Assembly: GCA_016285265.1 (NCBI GenBank)
Contig: JAEEQL010000007.1
Coordinates: forward strand, 1-44,304
Direction: 5' to 3'
From: Lachnospiraceae bacterium
GTDB lineage: Bacteria; Bacillota; Clostridia; Lachnospirales; Lachnospiraceae
Length of the DNA stretch: 44,304 bases
In this document: positions 34,104 through 42,862 of the stretch, in pieces
Numbering within the stretch: position 1 is the stretch's first letter
Layout: each line of letters starts with the position of its first letter
The notes under the pieces: generated by a model
The model's database searches: none
Told to the model about the DNA's origin: nothing
Seen by the model: only the letters and a program-made list of their open reading frames with translations
Translations under genes and position numbers: made by a program

Positions 34104-35282
34104 ATGGGTAAGATCGTAATCATCGAAGGGCGTAAATTCGAAGGCGACAAGGAAATTGCCGCAGCAAATGCCGACAAGGCTGCCATTGACAAGATAAAGG
34201 CGTCGATGGACCATATGTCGCTTTCGGATATGAAGCTCCTTTCCAAAAAACTTCATAGCGGAAGGATAAACTTCGGAACGCTGCTCGGTCAGGATTTCAT
34301 GGAAGAGATCGACAGGACCATAGAAAGAATGGAAAGAAGCGAAGGCTCTTCCGATGAAAAGAGTGAGATCAGGGTCAGCAAAAAGAAGGCGCCTAACAAG
34401 GTAAAAAAGACCGTACCCGATGACGATATCGAAAAGCAGGCCAGAAAGATCCTCGAACAGCAGGAGAAGACCCGCAGGATAATACTTTTTGCTTCGCTTT
34501 TTGTTGCCGCAGCCTGCATTCTCTATATCGCGATCTACAACATTGCGAAGAACAGATCGGCAAGGACTACGGACCTTCTGAGCAACCTCAGGGAACAGGC
34601 GGCAAATGAAGCCCAGGCCCAGACTCAGACGGGACAGGATGAAAGCTCCGGCGCTCCGATCATCCATTATGCGGATGAAGAAGAGATCCCCGATATCCTT
34701 CCGGAATACGTTAATTTATTTAATCAGAACAAAAGACTAATCGGATGGCTTGAAATAGCCGATATAAATGGAGAGCCCTTTTTAGCATACCCTGTAATGC
34801 AGACCACGGATAATGAATATTATCTGACCCACGGTTTCAATCAGGAGAATGATAAGAACGGCTGCATTTTCATGGATTGCGAATGTGATGCCATAAAGCC
34901 TTCGGATAACCTGATCCTTTACGGACATCATATGCAGAGCGGAAGGATGTTCGGAAATCTGGTCAAGTACGAGGATTATAACTTCTACCTGACCCACCGC
35001 ATCATTAAGTTCGATACGATCTATGAACACGGTGAATATGAGGTCATGTTTGCGTTCAGGACCTCACTTAAGACCGAGGACGATATTTCCTTTAAATACT
35101 ATCAATTCATCGATGCAAACGGAGCCGAGGAGTTCAACTCCTACATGAACGAGATGGCTCAGATGTCACTGTATGATACAGGTGTCACCGCAGTGTGGGG
35201 AGATCATCTGCTCACACTTTCGACCTGTGATTATGAAGAAAAGAACGGCCGGTTCGCTGTAGTGGCCAAAAGAATAGAGTAA
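34104..35282 (+). CDS. Class B-type sortase with a long cytoplasmic N-terminal region
   Basis: Sortases are membrane transpeptidases that attach surface proteins to the cell wall. The C-terminal domain (about 215-392) is of the SrtB type: YLTHGFN, NLILYGHHM with catalytic H275, LTLSTCDY with catalytic C375, and GRFAVVAKR with R383. One membrane helix lies at about 128-148 (IILFASLFVAAACILYIAIY). Unusually, about 120 residues precede it, charged and probably helical, which would be cytoplasmic; typical SrtB has only a short N-terminal anchor. The next gene carries a PKTAD-type sorting signal and is the obvious substrate. There is no good ribosome site, suggesting coupling to leuS 6 bases upstream. 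Confidence 0.9.
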   Translation: MGKIVIIEGRKFEGDKEIAAANADKAAIDKIKASMDHMSLSDMKLLSKKLHSGRINFGTLLGQDFMEEIDRTIERMERSEGSSDEKSEIRVSKKKAPNKVKKTVPDDDIEKQARKILEQQEKTRRIILFASLFVAAACILYIAIYNIAKNRSARTTDLLSNLREQAANEAQAQTQTGQDESSGAPIIHYADEEEIPDILPEYVNLFNQNKRLIGWLEIADINGEPFLAYPVMQTTDNEYYLTHGFNQENDKNGCIFMDCECDAIKPSDNLILYGHHMQSGRMFGNLVKYEDYNFYLTHRIIKFDTIYEHGEYEVMFAFRTSLKTEDDISFKYYQFIDANGAEEFNSYMNEMAQMSLYDTGVTAVWGDHLLTLSTCDYEEKNGRFAVVAKRIE

Positions 35283-35325
35283 CATTCTGATACGCCCGCA
35301 TACGGGCTATGGAGGATCACGACTC

Positions 35326-38300
35326 ATGAATAAACCGAAGAGAAGAATCAAGAGATCTGTCCGTAAGACAGTCGGTGCGCTTTTCCTTGCATCAAGTGTT
35401 ATAGTGGCAGCCATCCCCACCACCAGTTACCGTGGCGGTGCTACCGAAGCGGCTACATTTACGGACGCACCTGATTATGATCTCAGATATGAGCTCGGAA
35501 AGACTTCGGGGCTGGCTTCGGGTGATGCCAGAAAATCAACCGTTGATACACTTCTTACGTCTTCCAGTACATCGGTTCCTTTTATCAAGCCGGTAGCTTC
35601 TTCTGGAAACCCGGATGATATTACCGATGTTACCGTTTATACGAGTGAGGACAGTCTTTATCAGTTTGCTTATGTATCGATGGAAGGCCGTCAGAATGAG
35701 GACGGAAACGAAAAATTCGCCTTCATTCTTAAGTACAATACTCCCGGTTCGCTTCCTAACGGACAGCTTGCGATTCCCAACACCGTAGATGCGTATCTCG
35801 CATACAATACCAATGACGGATCGTCCACTGCAGCCAATGTTGCGGTAGGAAAATCCGGCAATTACCTTTTCTATGAAGAGACGAAGACCGTTACCGATTA
35901 TGATACATCCGGTAATGTAAGCGGATCCCACACCGAGTATGCATATCGCCCGTGCTATGCGTCTGCACATTCGGACTGGGCCAATATCGCCGACGAGAAC
36001 CTTTTCTGGTTCGATACTTCCGATATGAGACCCGGTACCGACTATACAAATGAGTTTTCCGCAACCCAGCCTTCGCATCTTACCCAGGTAGGAACCGACC
36101 AGGCTCACCAGAGAATATCCAATGCTCCTGTCAGATTTATTGCAAATCAGTACATTGAGGTTGACTCATCGGGTAATAACCATATTAAGAAGATCACCGA
36201 TTCTTCACAGGGTATATTTTCCGGTAACGGTAATATCGTTCATCTCAATACCGGAGATAATCTGAACGGTATCGGTGACTATGCTTTCTATAACTGTACC
36301 GGTCTTCAGAGCTTTTCATTCTCTAACGGTCTCAGTGCGATCGGAAACCATGCATTTGAGTATTGCTCCAGCTTAAAGGAGATCATTTTACCTCCCAACA
36401 CAAATCTTCAGGTCATCGGTGCTTACGCGTTCAAGAATTGTACGACTCTTACTTCGTTCACGGTTCCCACATCCGTTGTACTTATCTGTGACGGCGCATT
36501 CCAGAACTGCGGACATATGAAAAACTGTGTTCTTTACGGAACCGACGTTGCTTCATCGGCACTCAGGTATCTCGGAAACGGTGTGTTCTACGGATGCAGC
36601 GATCTTACCGAACTCGAATTCCCCGAGTATTACACCGAAAGAGATGTCAATATCTCAAATTTCAAGAATTGCTATGCTCTTGAGAGGATCATCACACACA
36701 ATACCGAGATGGACTTCATTGATGACAATGAAGAGACTGCAACATACAGCGGCGGAGAAGACAACGTTGCACTGACATTTGAGCAGTTCCTCAGTGACCT
36801 TTCTCCCAATTTCTATATGGCCGGTGTTGAGACAGGCTCTGCGGTTCAGCTGTCTCCCGAAGCAAAGTGGGGACTTGTTCACCAGACCTGTAAGACTAAT
36901 CACATTGCTTATAACTATCTTCCTACCGAGTATTATGAGAAGACGATAGAAGAAGAAGGCGGCGGTACCGCAACCTATCTTGTTAACGGCAATAATGAAC
37001 TTGAAAACTGTAACATAGACGGTGTCGTCTATACACTTACACTTCCCGAGTATATCGGTCCCAATTACATCAAGGCAATCGGTGCCCGAGCATTTACCGA
37101 CATCTGCAGTCTTGTAATGGTATCCATTCCCTCGACTCTTGAGGAGATCGGAGAGGAAGCTTTCAAGGGCTGCCATAATCTTCAGTATGTTTACTTTGAA
37201 TCCGATACCGTACGTATCGGAGAAAGGGCATTTTTGACCCAGGATACCACAACTCACGGAAGTGAATCCGGTATACCTTTTAATACAAGCGGTGAGTATA
37301 ACCATACTATAGCCGGAAGAACATTTGTGTTGTTTGATTCGGCGCATATGACCGAAGCTAACAAGCCTAAGGTTCAGCTTTATTTCGTCGGTACAATTGA
37401 TTCGGCCGCTACTCCTTATCAGTATGCTATGAGTTACAGCGGAAGATTCAATAATGCTTCCCAGTCGCCTTCATTCGCAAGATTCCTTTCCGGATATCCT
37501 ACCTGCCAGGAGATCGAGTTTGTTCTTGATTCCGCAACGGGAACCAGCGGAAAAGCAACACTTGTCGATTTCCCGATTAAGTCCGATACAGCAGACCTTT
37601 ATAATCCGGCAAATCCCAAGACTTCGTATCTTACTCTTGAACAGAAGGCAGCTATACAGAACGCAGAGGCTGATTATAATGCCGGACAGGCTACCGAGGA
37701 CCAGATCGCATTCCTTAACGCCACCAAGAATCTTGTTGTCCCTCTCGGAGTTGATGCGATAGCGGACGGCTTGTTCCATTCCAAGACCACTCTTGCTTCC
37801 GATGCAATGGATGTAACACTTTACGGCATTGATGAGATCGAAGCGGAGTATTCGACAACCGATCCCGCTACGGCATCCGATGATAACGGAGATGTATGTC
37901 CTCCCGTAGTTACGATTGATCCCGATAAGTCTGATTTTGCCGGTTCACCCAACCTTCTTTCCATAACACTGATGGGTGATCACCAGAAGAACATCCAGGA
38001 CGGGGCATTCTATAATTGCGACGGACTGACCGGATTCGAGGCATATTGCCCGATCAGCCGTATCGGACAGAATGCGTTCGGAGATAATGCAGCTCTTAAT
38101 ACATTTACCACTCTCAGCACTGTCGGAACCATTGCCGATCATTGTTGCACATGTTCTCCCGCTCTGGAGACCGTTGCCCTTAACGGCGGTGTTCAGTCCA
38201 TAGAAAAGCATGCATTTGAAGACTGCACGGCGCTTAAGGATGTTAATGTAGCCGATAACCTCAACAATATGGGCGTAGCTCCCTTCAGAGGCTGCGAGTC

Positions 38301-40515
38301 ACTTGCAAATGTCGAGTTTAACGGAAATCCCCGTTATGCATGTGACAGTTCGATAATTTATTCGACAGATTCAAACGGCAATAAGACCGTTCTTATCGAG
38401 TGTCTCGAAGGCAGAAGAGAGCCCAAGAACGGCGGTCCCTACATCAATTCCACCGAGACCTCCGGGATCACCGCCATAAGCACCGAAGCATTTGCAGAGT
38501 GTCAGGGTATCAGGGAAGTCGATCTTACCAAGTCGCTTATCGATGAGATTCCTACCAACTGCTTCGAAGACACGACTGATCTCAGAAACGTTAAGCTTCC
38601 TTACACCTGCGATACTCTGAGTGATTACGCTTTCGACGGAAGCTCCGTTGAGTATATCGAGGGTACACAGTACCTTACCATTATCGATGTTAATGCACTC
38701 GATCATATGACCTCCACCGGATGGGATCCTTCCACTCAGAGCGGAGACCATGCAACCAATTCGAGCGTTACGATCTGCGCACCCGAGGACAGTTATTTTT
38801 CCAAGTATGGAACCAGAAACGGTTACACCGTGACCAGTGCACCGAAGGTTGAGTATTTCGATGTTAAGTTCTTCGATTATACGGATTCTTCACCCAATGC
38901 ATACACCCAGGTAGGAGTGACCCAGTCGGTTCTTTCCGGATCCGATGCGGTTCCTCCGACTCCTCACGGACGTACAGGCTATATCTTCAAGGAGTGGAGC
39001 CCTTCTTATCAGGCCATCGGTGACAACACAAGCTGCTACGCAGTATATGAGACCGAACCCGATGATTACAACAAGCACACCGTTACATTCTATTACGACA
39101 GCGGTTATACCACACTTCTTAAGACCTGTTATGTTTCAGACGGTCAGAGTGCGGCATCTGAAGCTCCTCTTAATGATGTAATGTCAAGGATAGGAGAAGA
39201 CGAGTACTTCAGAGGATGGATCGGCGGCGATATCACCAACATCACCGCAGATACCAGATTCTATGCCGATATAAGCGATGTTCCCGCAGGCTCCTGGAAG
39301 GTAAATTATTATTCCTTTGACGGATCGACATTGCTCTTTACGACCACAGTCAAGAACGGACAGGCTGCACCTTCATATCAGGCTCCCGCTGTTGACGGCT
39401 ATACCTTCATCGGATGGAGCGGTGATCTTACAAGCATCACCAAGGATACCGTGACGGTTGCCCAGTACAGGGCCAATGACGGTTCTCAGGGCAATCCTTC
39501 CGAGGGAAGCGGCAACAATAACGGAAGCAATAACGGAAACGGATCTAATGCGGCCGCTACTTATTACACCCTTACCGTTGTAAACGGTTCGGGATCCGGA
39601 AGTTACATCGCCGGTGCAAGCGTAGTCATCATGGCTAACGAGCCCGGAAACGGCAAGGCATTCGGAAACTGGTCAATTTCACCTTCGACCGCACCCATCG
39701 CATCCAAGGCAATGTCTGCTACCGTAGTAACAATGCCTTCCGAAAATGTTACCGTAACCGCTAACTTCGTAGCCGCAACCTCAGGAAACGGCAATAACGG
39801 ATCGGGCGGAAACGGTTCCGGCGGAAATAACGGCGGAGGAAATACCAATTACTGGCCTTCTACCGGAAATGTTCCCAGAAGCAGCGGAACCACAGTTGTC
39901 ATCGACAAGAACGGACTTTCCAATACCGGCGTCGTATCGGCTACCGTTAACGGTTCCACCGATAACTTCACGATCAAGATTACCGAGAGCCAGACCGCCA
40001 ATAAGCTCGTTCTCGATGCACTGCTCAAGAAGTACGGAACACTTGATAACATTATCTACTTCCCGTTCGATATCAGCCTTTACGATGCAGCGGGAACCAC
40101 ACAGATAACCGATACTTCGGGTCTTACCATTACGATCACGATTCCTCTTCCCGATTCGATGGTAGGATATGCCGCTAACAACAAGGTTGCCGTTATCACC
40201 AATAATGAGATAGATCCTCTCAATGCAAGATTTACGACCATTAACGGTGTTTCCTGTGTGACCTTCACCTGTACCCACTTCTCACCTTACGTCATCTACG
40301 TTAATACCGTAGAGATGACCGCAGGAAGTGACGGAAGCGGAATCGGAACCGGACTTGACAATACTCCCAAGACCGCGGATCCCATTCACCCGAAGTGGTT
40401 CATCTCCATCGCACTGTTTGCAATCTCCATCGTCCTCTTCCTTATGAAGGACAGAAAGATTGCAAAGCCCGTCAAGGCAGATAACAGGAGCGGTGCGCAG
40501 AGAAGAAGACAGTAA
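35326..40515 (+). CDS. BspA-like leucine-rich repeat surface protein with sortase signal
   Basis: The 1729-residue exported protein has a basic N-terminus and signal peptide with likely cleavage near residue 43. BspA-type (LRR_5) repeats occur in blocks at about 308-430, 575-640, 871-1005 and 1040-1120 (IGDYAFYNCTGLQSFSF, IGEEAFKGCHNLQYVYF). Three InlB/Listeria-Bacteroides-type repeats follow (about 1175-1383, with FKEWSP, FRGWIG and FIGWSG), then an Asn/Gly/Ser linker, a further repeat domain (about 1410-1485), a Gly-rich linker and a C-terminal domain (about 1530-1670). It ends with TPKTAD (1680-1685), a membrane helix and a 22-residue basic tail. The signal is LPXTG-like and fits the adjacent sortase. 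A small hairpin (GCCCG/CGGGC, 35294-35307) precedes the GGAGG site. Likely adhesion or interaction role; ligand unknown. Confidence 0.9.
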   Translation: MNKPKRRIKRSVRKTVGALFLASSVIVAAIPTTSYRGGATEAATFTDAPDYDLRYELGKTSGLASGDARKSTVDTLLTSSSTSVPFIKPVASSGNPDDITDVTVYTSEDSLYQFAYVSMEGRQNEDGNEKFAFILKYNTPGSLPNGQLAIPNTVDAYLAYNTNDGSSTAANVAVGKSGNYLFYEETKTVTDYDTSGNVSGSHTEYAYRPCYASAHSDWANIADENLFWFDTSDMRPGTDYTNEFSATQPSHLTQVGTDQAHQRISNAPVRFIANQYIEVDSSGNNHIKKITDSSQGIFSGNGNIVHLNTGDNLNGIGDYAFYNCTGLQSFSFSNGLSAIGNHAFEYCSSLKEIILPPNTNLQVIGAYAFKNCTTLTSFTVPTSVVLICDGAFQNCGHMKNCVLYGTDVASSALRYLGNGVFYGCSDLTELEFPEYYTERDVNISNFKNCYALERIITHNTEMDFIDDNEETATYSGGEDNVALTFEQFLSDLSPNFYMAGVETGSAVQLSPEAKWGLVHQTCKTNHIAYNYLPTEYYEKTIEEEGGGTATYLVNGNNELENCNIDGVVYTLTLPEYIGPNYIKAIGARAFTDICSLVMVSIPSTLEEIGEEAFKGCHNLQYVYFESDTVRIGERAFLTQDTTTHGSESGIPFNTSGEYNHTIAGRTFVLFDSAHMTEANKPKVQLYFVGTIDSAATPYQYAMSYSGRFNNASQSPSFARFLSGYPTCQEIEFVLDSATGTSGKATLVDFPIKSDTADLYNPANPKTSYLTLEQKAAIQNAEADYNAGQATEDQIAFLNATKNLVVPLGVDAIADGLFHSKTTLASDAMDVTLYGIDEIEAEYSTTDPATASDDNGDVCPPVVTIDPDKSDFAGSPNLLSITLMGDHQKNIQDGAFYNCDGLTGFEAYCPISRIGQNAFGDNAALNTFTTLSTVGTIADHCCTCSPALETVALNGGVQSIEKHAFEDCTALKDVNVADNLNNMGVAPFRGCESLANVEFNGNPRYACDSSIIYSTDSNGNKTVLIECLEGRREPKNGGPYINSTETSGITAISTEAFAECQGIREVDLTKSLIDEIPTNCFEDTTDLRNVKLPYTCDTLSDYAFDGSSVEYIEGTQYLTIIDVNALDHMTSTGWDPSTQSGDHATNSSVTICAPEDSYFSKYGTRNGYTVTSAPKVEYFDVKFFDYTDSSPNAYTQVGVTQSVLSGSDAVPPTPHGRTGYIFKEWSPSYQAIGDNTSCYAVYETEPDDYNKHTVTFYYDSGYTTLLKTCYVSDGQSAASEAPLNDVMSRIGEDEYFRGWIGGDITNITADTRFYADISDVPAGSWKVNYYSFDGSTLLFTTTVKNGQAAPSYQAPAVDGYTFIGWSGDLTSITKDTVTVAQYRANDGSQGNPSEGSGNNNGSNNGNGSNAAATYYTLTVVNGSGSGSYIAGASVVIMANEPGNGKAFGNWSISPSTAPIASKAMSATVVTMPSENVTVTANFVAATSGNGNNGSGGNGSGGNNGGGNTNYWPSTGNVPRSSGTTVVIDKNGLSNTGVVSATVNGSTDNFTIKITESQTANKLVLDALLKKYGTLDNIIYFPFDISLYDAAGTTQITDTSGLTITITIPLPDSMVGYAANNKVAVITNNEIDPLNARFTTINGVSCVTFTCTHFSPYVIYVNTVEMTAGSDGSGIGTGLDNTPKTADPIHPKWFISIALFAISIVLFLMKDRKIAKPVKADNRSGAQRRRQ

Positions 40516-40582
40516 AAGCACATTAAATGCTCTTTAAAGAAAGATTCAGACAGTCGATTGTTACTGTAAAAGGAACCTTTAG

Positions 40583-42862
40583 ATGAAAAGAATCAGAAAG
40601 CTGTTAGGAGTGATCCTGATAATATCCGCTTTACTCGTGATGCAGCTTCCTCCTCTGGGGGCGGATGCTGCATCCGTCCCCGAGTTTTCTGTTACGGCAT
40701 CGGGTACGCTTGTTTCGTACAACGGCAGTGCGACAGATGTGGTAATTCCTTCCTCCGTTATCGAGATCGCAACCGATGCATTCAGGGACAACGACCATAT
40801 TCGATCGGTCACCATTCCAAACAGTGTCAAGAAAATTCATGAATATGCATTCTGGGACTGTGACAAGCTTCAGACTGTTTATATCGGTTCAGGTCTTACG
40901 GAGATAGATGACTTTGTCTTCGCAAACTGCATGGGCCTGGTTAAGGTCGATATTCCGGCAAACATCAAGTTTATCGGCATCTATGCATTTGAAGACGATG
41001 TAAATCTCGAATCAGTTACCATCACCCAATATACAAGAGACATACATGAAAGTGCTTTCGACGGATGCTATAAGCTTGTCATCTTTGCTCCCGAAGGCTC
41101 TTATGCATGGAAATATGCCCAGGGCTTCTATGTAAGACAGTCCAAGTTCACGATATATGAAGACACCGGAATGATCGACGTGATCGATGAGACGGTCGTT
41201 AATGAAGATCCCGATACCGAAGATGTATCCGGAAACGGAGAGACCGAGGTTATCGACGAGTCCGATCCTTACGGTGAGCCCGGTGCTTATACAACTGAAT
41301 TTGAGATCACCCAGAGGCCGGACGGAACATATACTGCGGTTGCGGTGAACCAGAATACGGATATATACGGTGAGACACATGTTGTCGGCAATTCTGCCGT
41401 TGTTTTCATGGATAATTCATCCATGCATGTGATAAACGGAAGTGATATTCAGGCTGCCGAGAATGAAGCGGTTCATTCAGATCACGAAGGCCCCGAGATC
41501 ACATATTCTTCGACAATCCCCAAGTACACGATCGTTGATTCCGAGATAGTTGCGGACAAGGCATATTATATGTCGGATGATCTGACCAATATGAGCCTTC
41601 CTTCGGGAGTTCACGAGATCGGACAGTTTGCATTCTCCAGAACCGATGTCATCTCCGTAACTTTACCGGAAGGCGTCCGGACGATCGATTACGGTGCGTT
41701 TTATCACTGTGACAGACTGCTTGAGGTTCAGCTTCCCACCTCCGTTGAAAAGATAGAGCCTTTTGCATTTTCCGAGACTCCCTGGGTTGAGGATTTCCTT
41801 TCCGGCAAAGGAGGAATAAATAACCGCCTTGACGAAAGACTGAACAGCAGCAGCGGAGATTTCCTTGTAAGCGGCGGAGCTCTTATTGCATACAGAGGAA
41901 CGGGAGAAAATATCACCATACCGAGCGGCGTCAGGATAATCGCTGCCGAGGTATTTAAAGGAAATACCACTATAAAGACACTGGCTTTCCCCGATACCCT
42001 TATAAGCGTCGGCGAAGGCGCGTTTATGGGATGCTCATCTCTTGCAGAGGTTTCCTTTGGCGGAAATGAAGAAGAGATACTGGACAGGGCATTTATGGGA
42101 ACCGGAATTTCTGTAAATGATATTCCTGACAGGATCAAAAATGTCGGAGTTAATGCATTTGACGATATAGACAGTGCTTCGGGACTTAATATCACCTGTG
42201 AAGAGAGCACCGGGAGATTATCCAATATCTCTTACAGATCTTCTGCGGAGGATAAGGATAATGCCGGTGTGACTGTTTCCGGATGTGACGGAGTACTTGC
42301 TTATCTGGACGGTGCGGACAGACCCTACGAGATGACTGTTCGTGAAGTGGCCGAGTCCGCTGTCATGGACAGGGCTTTGGATCGTGCTTCCGGATTCCTT
42401 TCGAATTATTCCCTCGGGGAGAGGGTGATATATGATATCACTTTAAAGGATGCTTCCGGAATATCGATAGATAAGCTCGGAAACCAGGGACTCGAGATAG
42501 CAATTCCGATTCCGGATGAGCTTTCCGGAGATAAGCTGGTTGTTCTTACGGTTGACAGGAACGGACAGCTTGAGGATATCCCCGTAACCGTAGTAAGCAC
42601 GAACGGTAAGGAATTCGCGAGATTTACAACCTACCACCTCAGCCCCTTTGCACTTTATTCGACCGGTGCGGCACTTTCCGATTCCGATATCGTCACATCC
42701 GAGGTTACGTTAAGGGCCGCTTCGGGAGGACCCGCTGCCGTTAAAGCCGATAATTCATTCAGGCACTGGCTTGTGACCAGAGGCCTGATCCGATGGATCG
42801 TATTCGGACTTCTCGTTGTTACGGGAGTATTTATGATAGCAGTAAGGAAAAAGCACAGATGA
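40583..42862 (+). CDS. BspA-like leucine-rich repeat membrane-anchored protein
   Basis: The 759-residue protein has a signal peptide (LLGVILIISALLVMQLPPLGADA, cleavage near residue 29). LRR_5-type repeats lie at about 45-160 (ATDAFRDNDHIRSVTIPNSV), 330-410 and 445-530. An acidic linker with Asp/Glu runs around 195-235. The C-terminal domain (about 600-715) resembles that of the preceding protein, with IAIPIPDEL and YHLSPFALY matching ITIPLPDSM and THFSPYVIY. It ends in a membrane helix (about 730-752) and a basic tail, but no PKTxD or LPXTG motif is visible, so it is probably membrane-anchored rather than sorted. AAAGGA precedes the ATG. The stop overlaps the next gene (ATGA). Confidence 0.88.
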   Translation: MKRIRKLLGVILIISALLVMQLPPLGADAASVPEFSVTASGTLVSYNGSATDVVIPSSVIEIATDAFRDNDHIRSVTIPNSVKKIHEYAFWDCDKLQTVYIGSGLTEIDDFVFANCMGLVKVDIPANIKFIGIYAFEDDVNLESVTITQYTRDIHESAFDGCYKLVIFAPEGSYAWKYAQGFYVRQSKFTIYEDTGMIDVIDETVVNEDPDTEDVSGNGETEVIDESDPYGEPGAYTTEFEITQRPDGTYTAVAVNQNTDIYGETHVVGNSAVVFMDNSSMHVINGSDIQAAENEAVHSDHEGPEITYSSTIPKYTIVDSEIVADKAYYMSDDLTNMSLPSGVHEIGQFAFSRTDVISVTLPEGVRTIDYGAFYHCDRLLEVQLPTSVEKIEPFAFSETPWVEDFLSGKGGINNRLDERLNSSSGDFLVSGGALIAYRGTGENITIPSGVRIIAAEVFKGNTTIKTLAFPDTLISVGEGAFMGCSSLAEVSFGGNEEEILDRAFMGTGISVNDIPDRIKNVGVNAFDDIDSASGLNITCEESTGRLSNISYRSSAEDKDNAGVTVSGCDGVLAYLDGADRPYEMTVREVAESAVMDRALDRASGFLSNYSLGERVIYDITLKDASGISIDKLGNQGLEIAIPIPDELSGDKLVVLTVDRNGQLEDIPVTVVSTNGKEFARFTTYHLSPFALYSTGAALSDSDIVTSEVTLRAASGGPAAVKADNSFRHWLVTRGLIRWIVFGLLVVTGVFMIAVRKKHR

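Noticed and set aside
33420-34667. Long minus-strand open frame (415 codons) antisense to leuS and the sortase gene
   Set aside because: It lies opposite two strongly supported genes with recognisable catalytic motifs, has no family resemblance, and reflects codon bias of the sense genes.
39500-39860. Tandem GGAAACGG/GGCGGA-type repeats as a CRISPR or DNA repeat array
   Set aside because: They encode Gly/Asn/Ser linkers of the surface protein in frame and are not regularly spaced direct repeats with spacers.
42700-42862. Sortase signal in the second BspA-like protein
   Set aside because: No LPXTG-, NPQTN- or PKTxD-like motif precedes its terminal helix.
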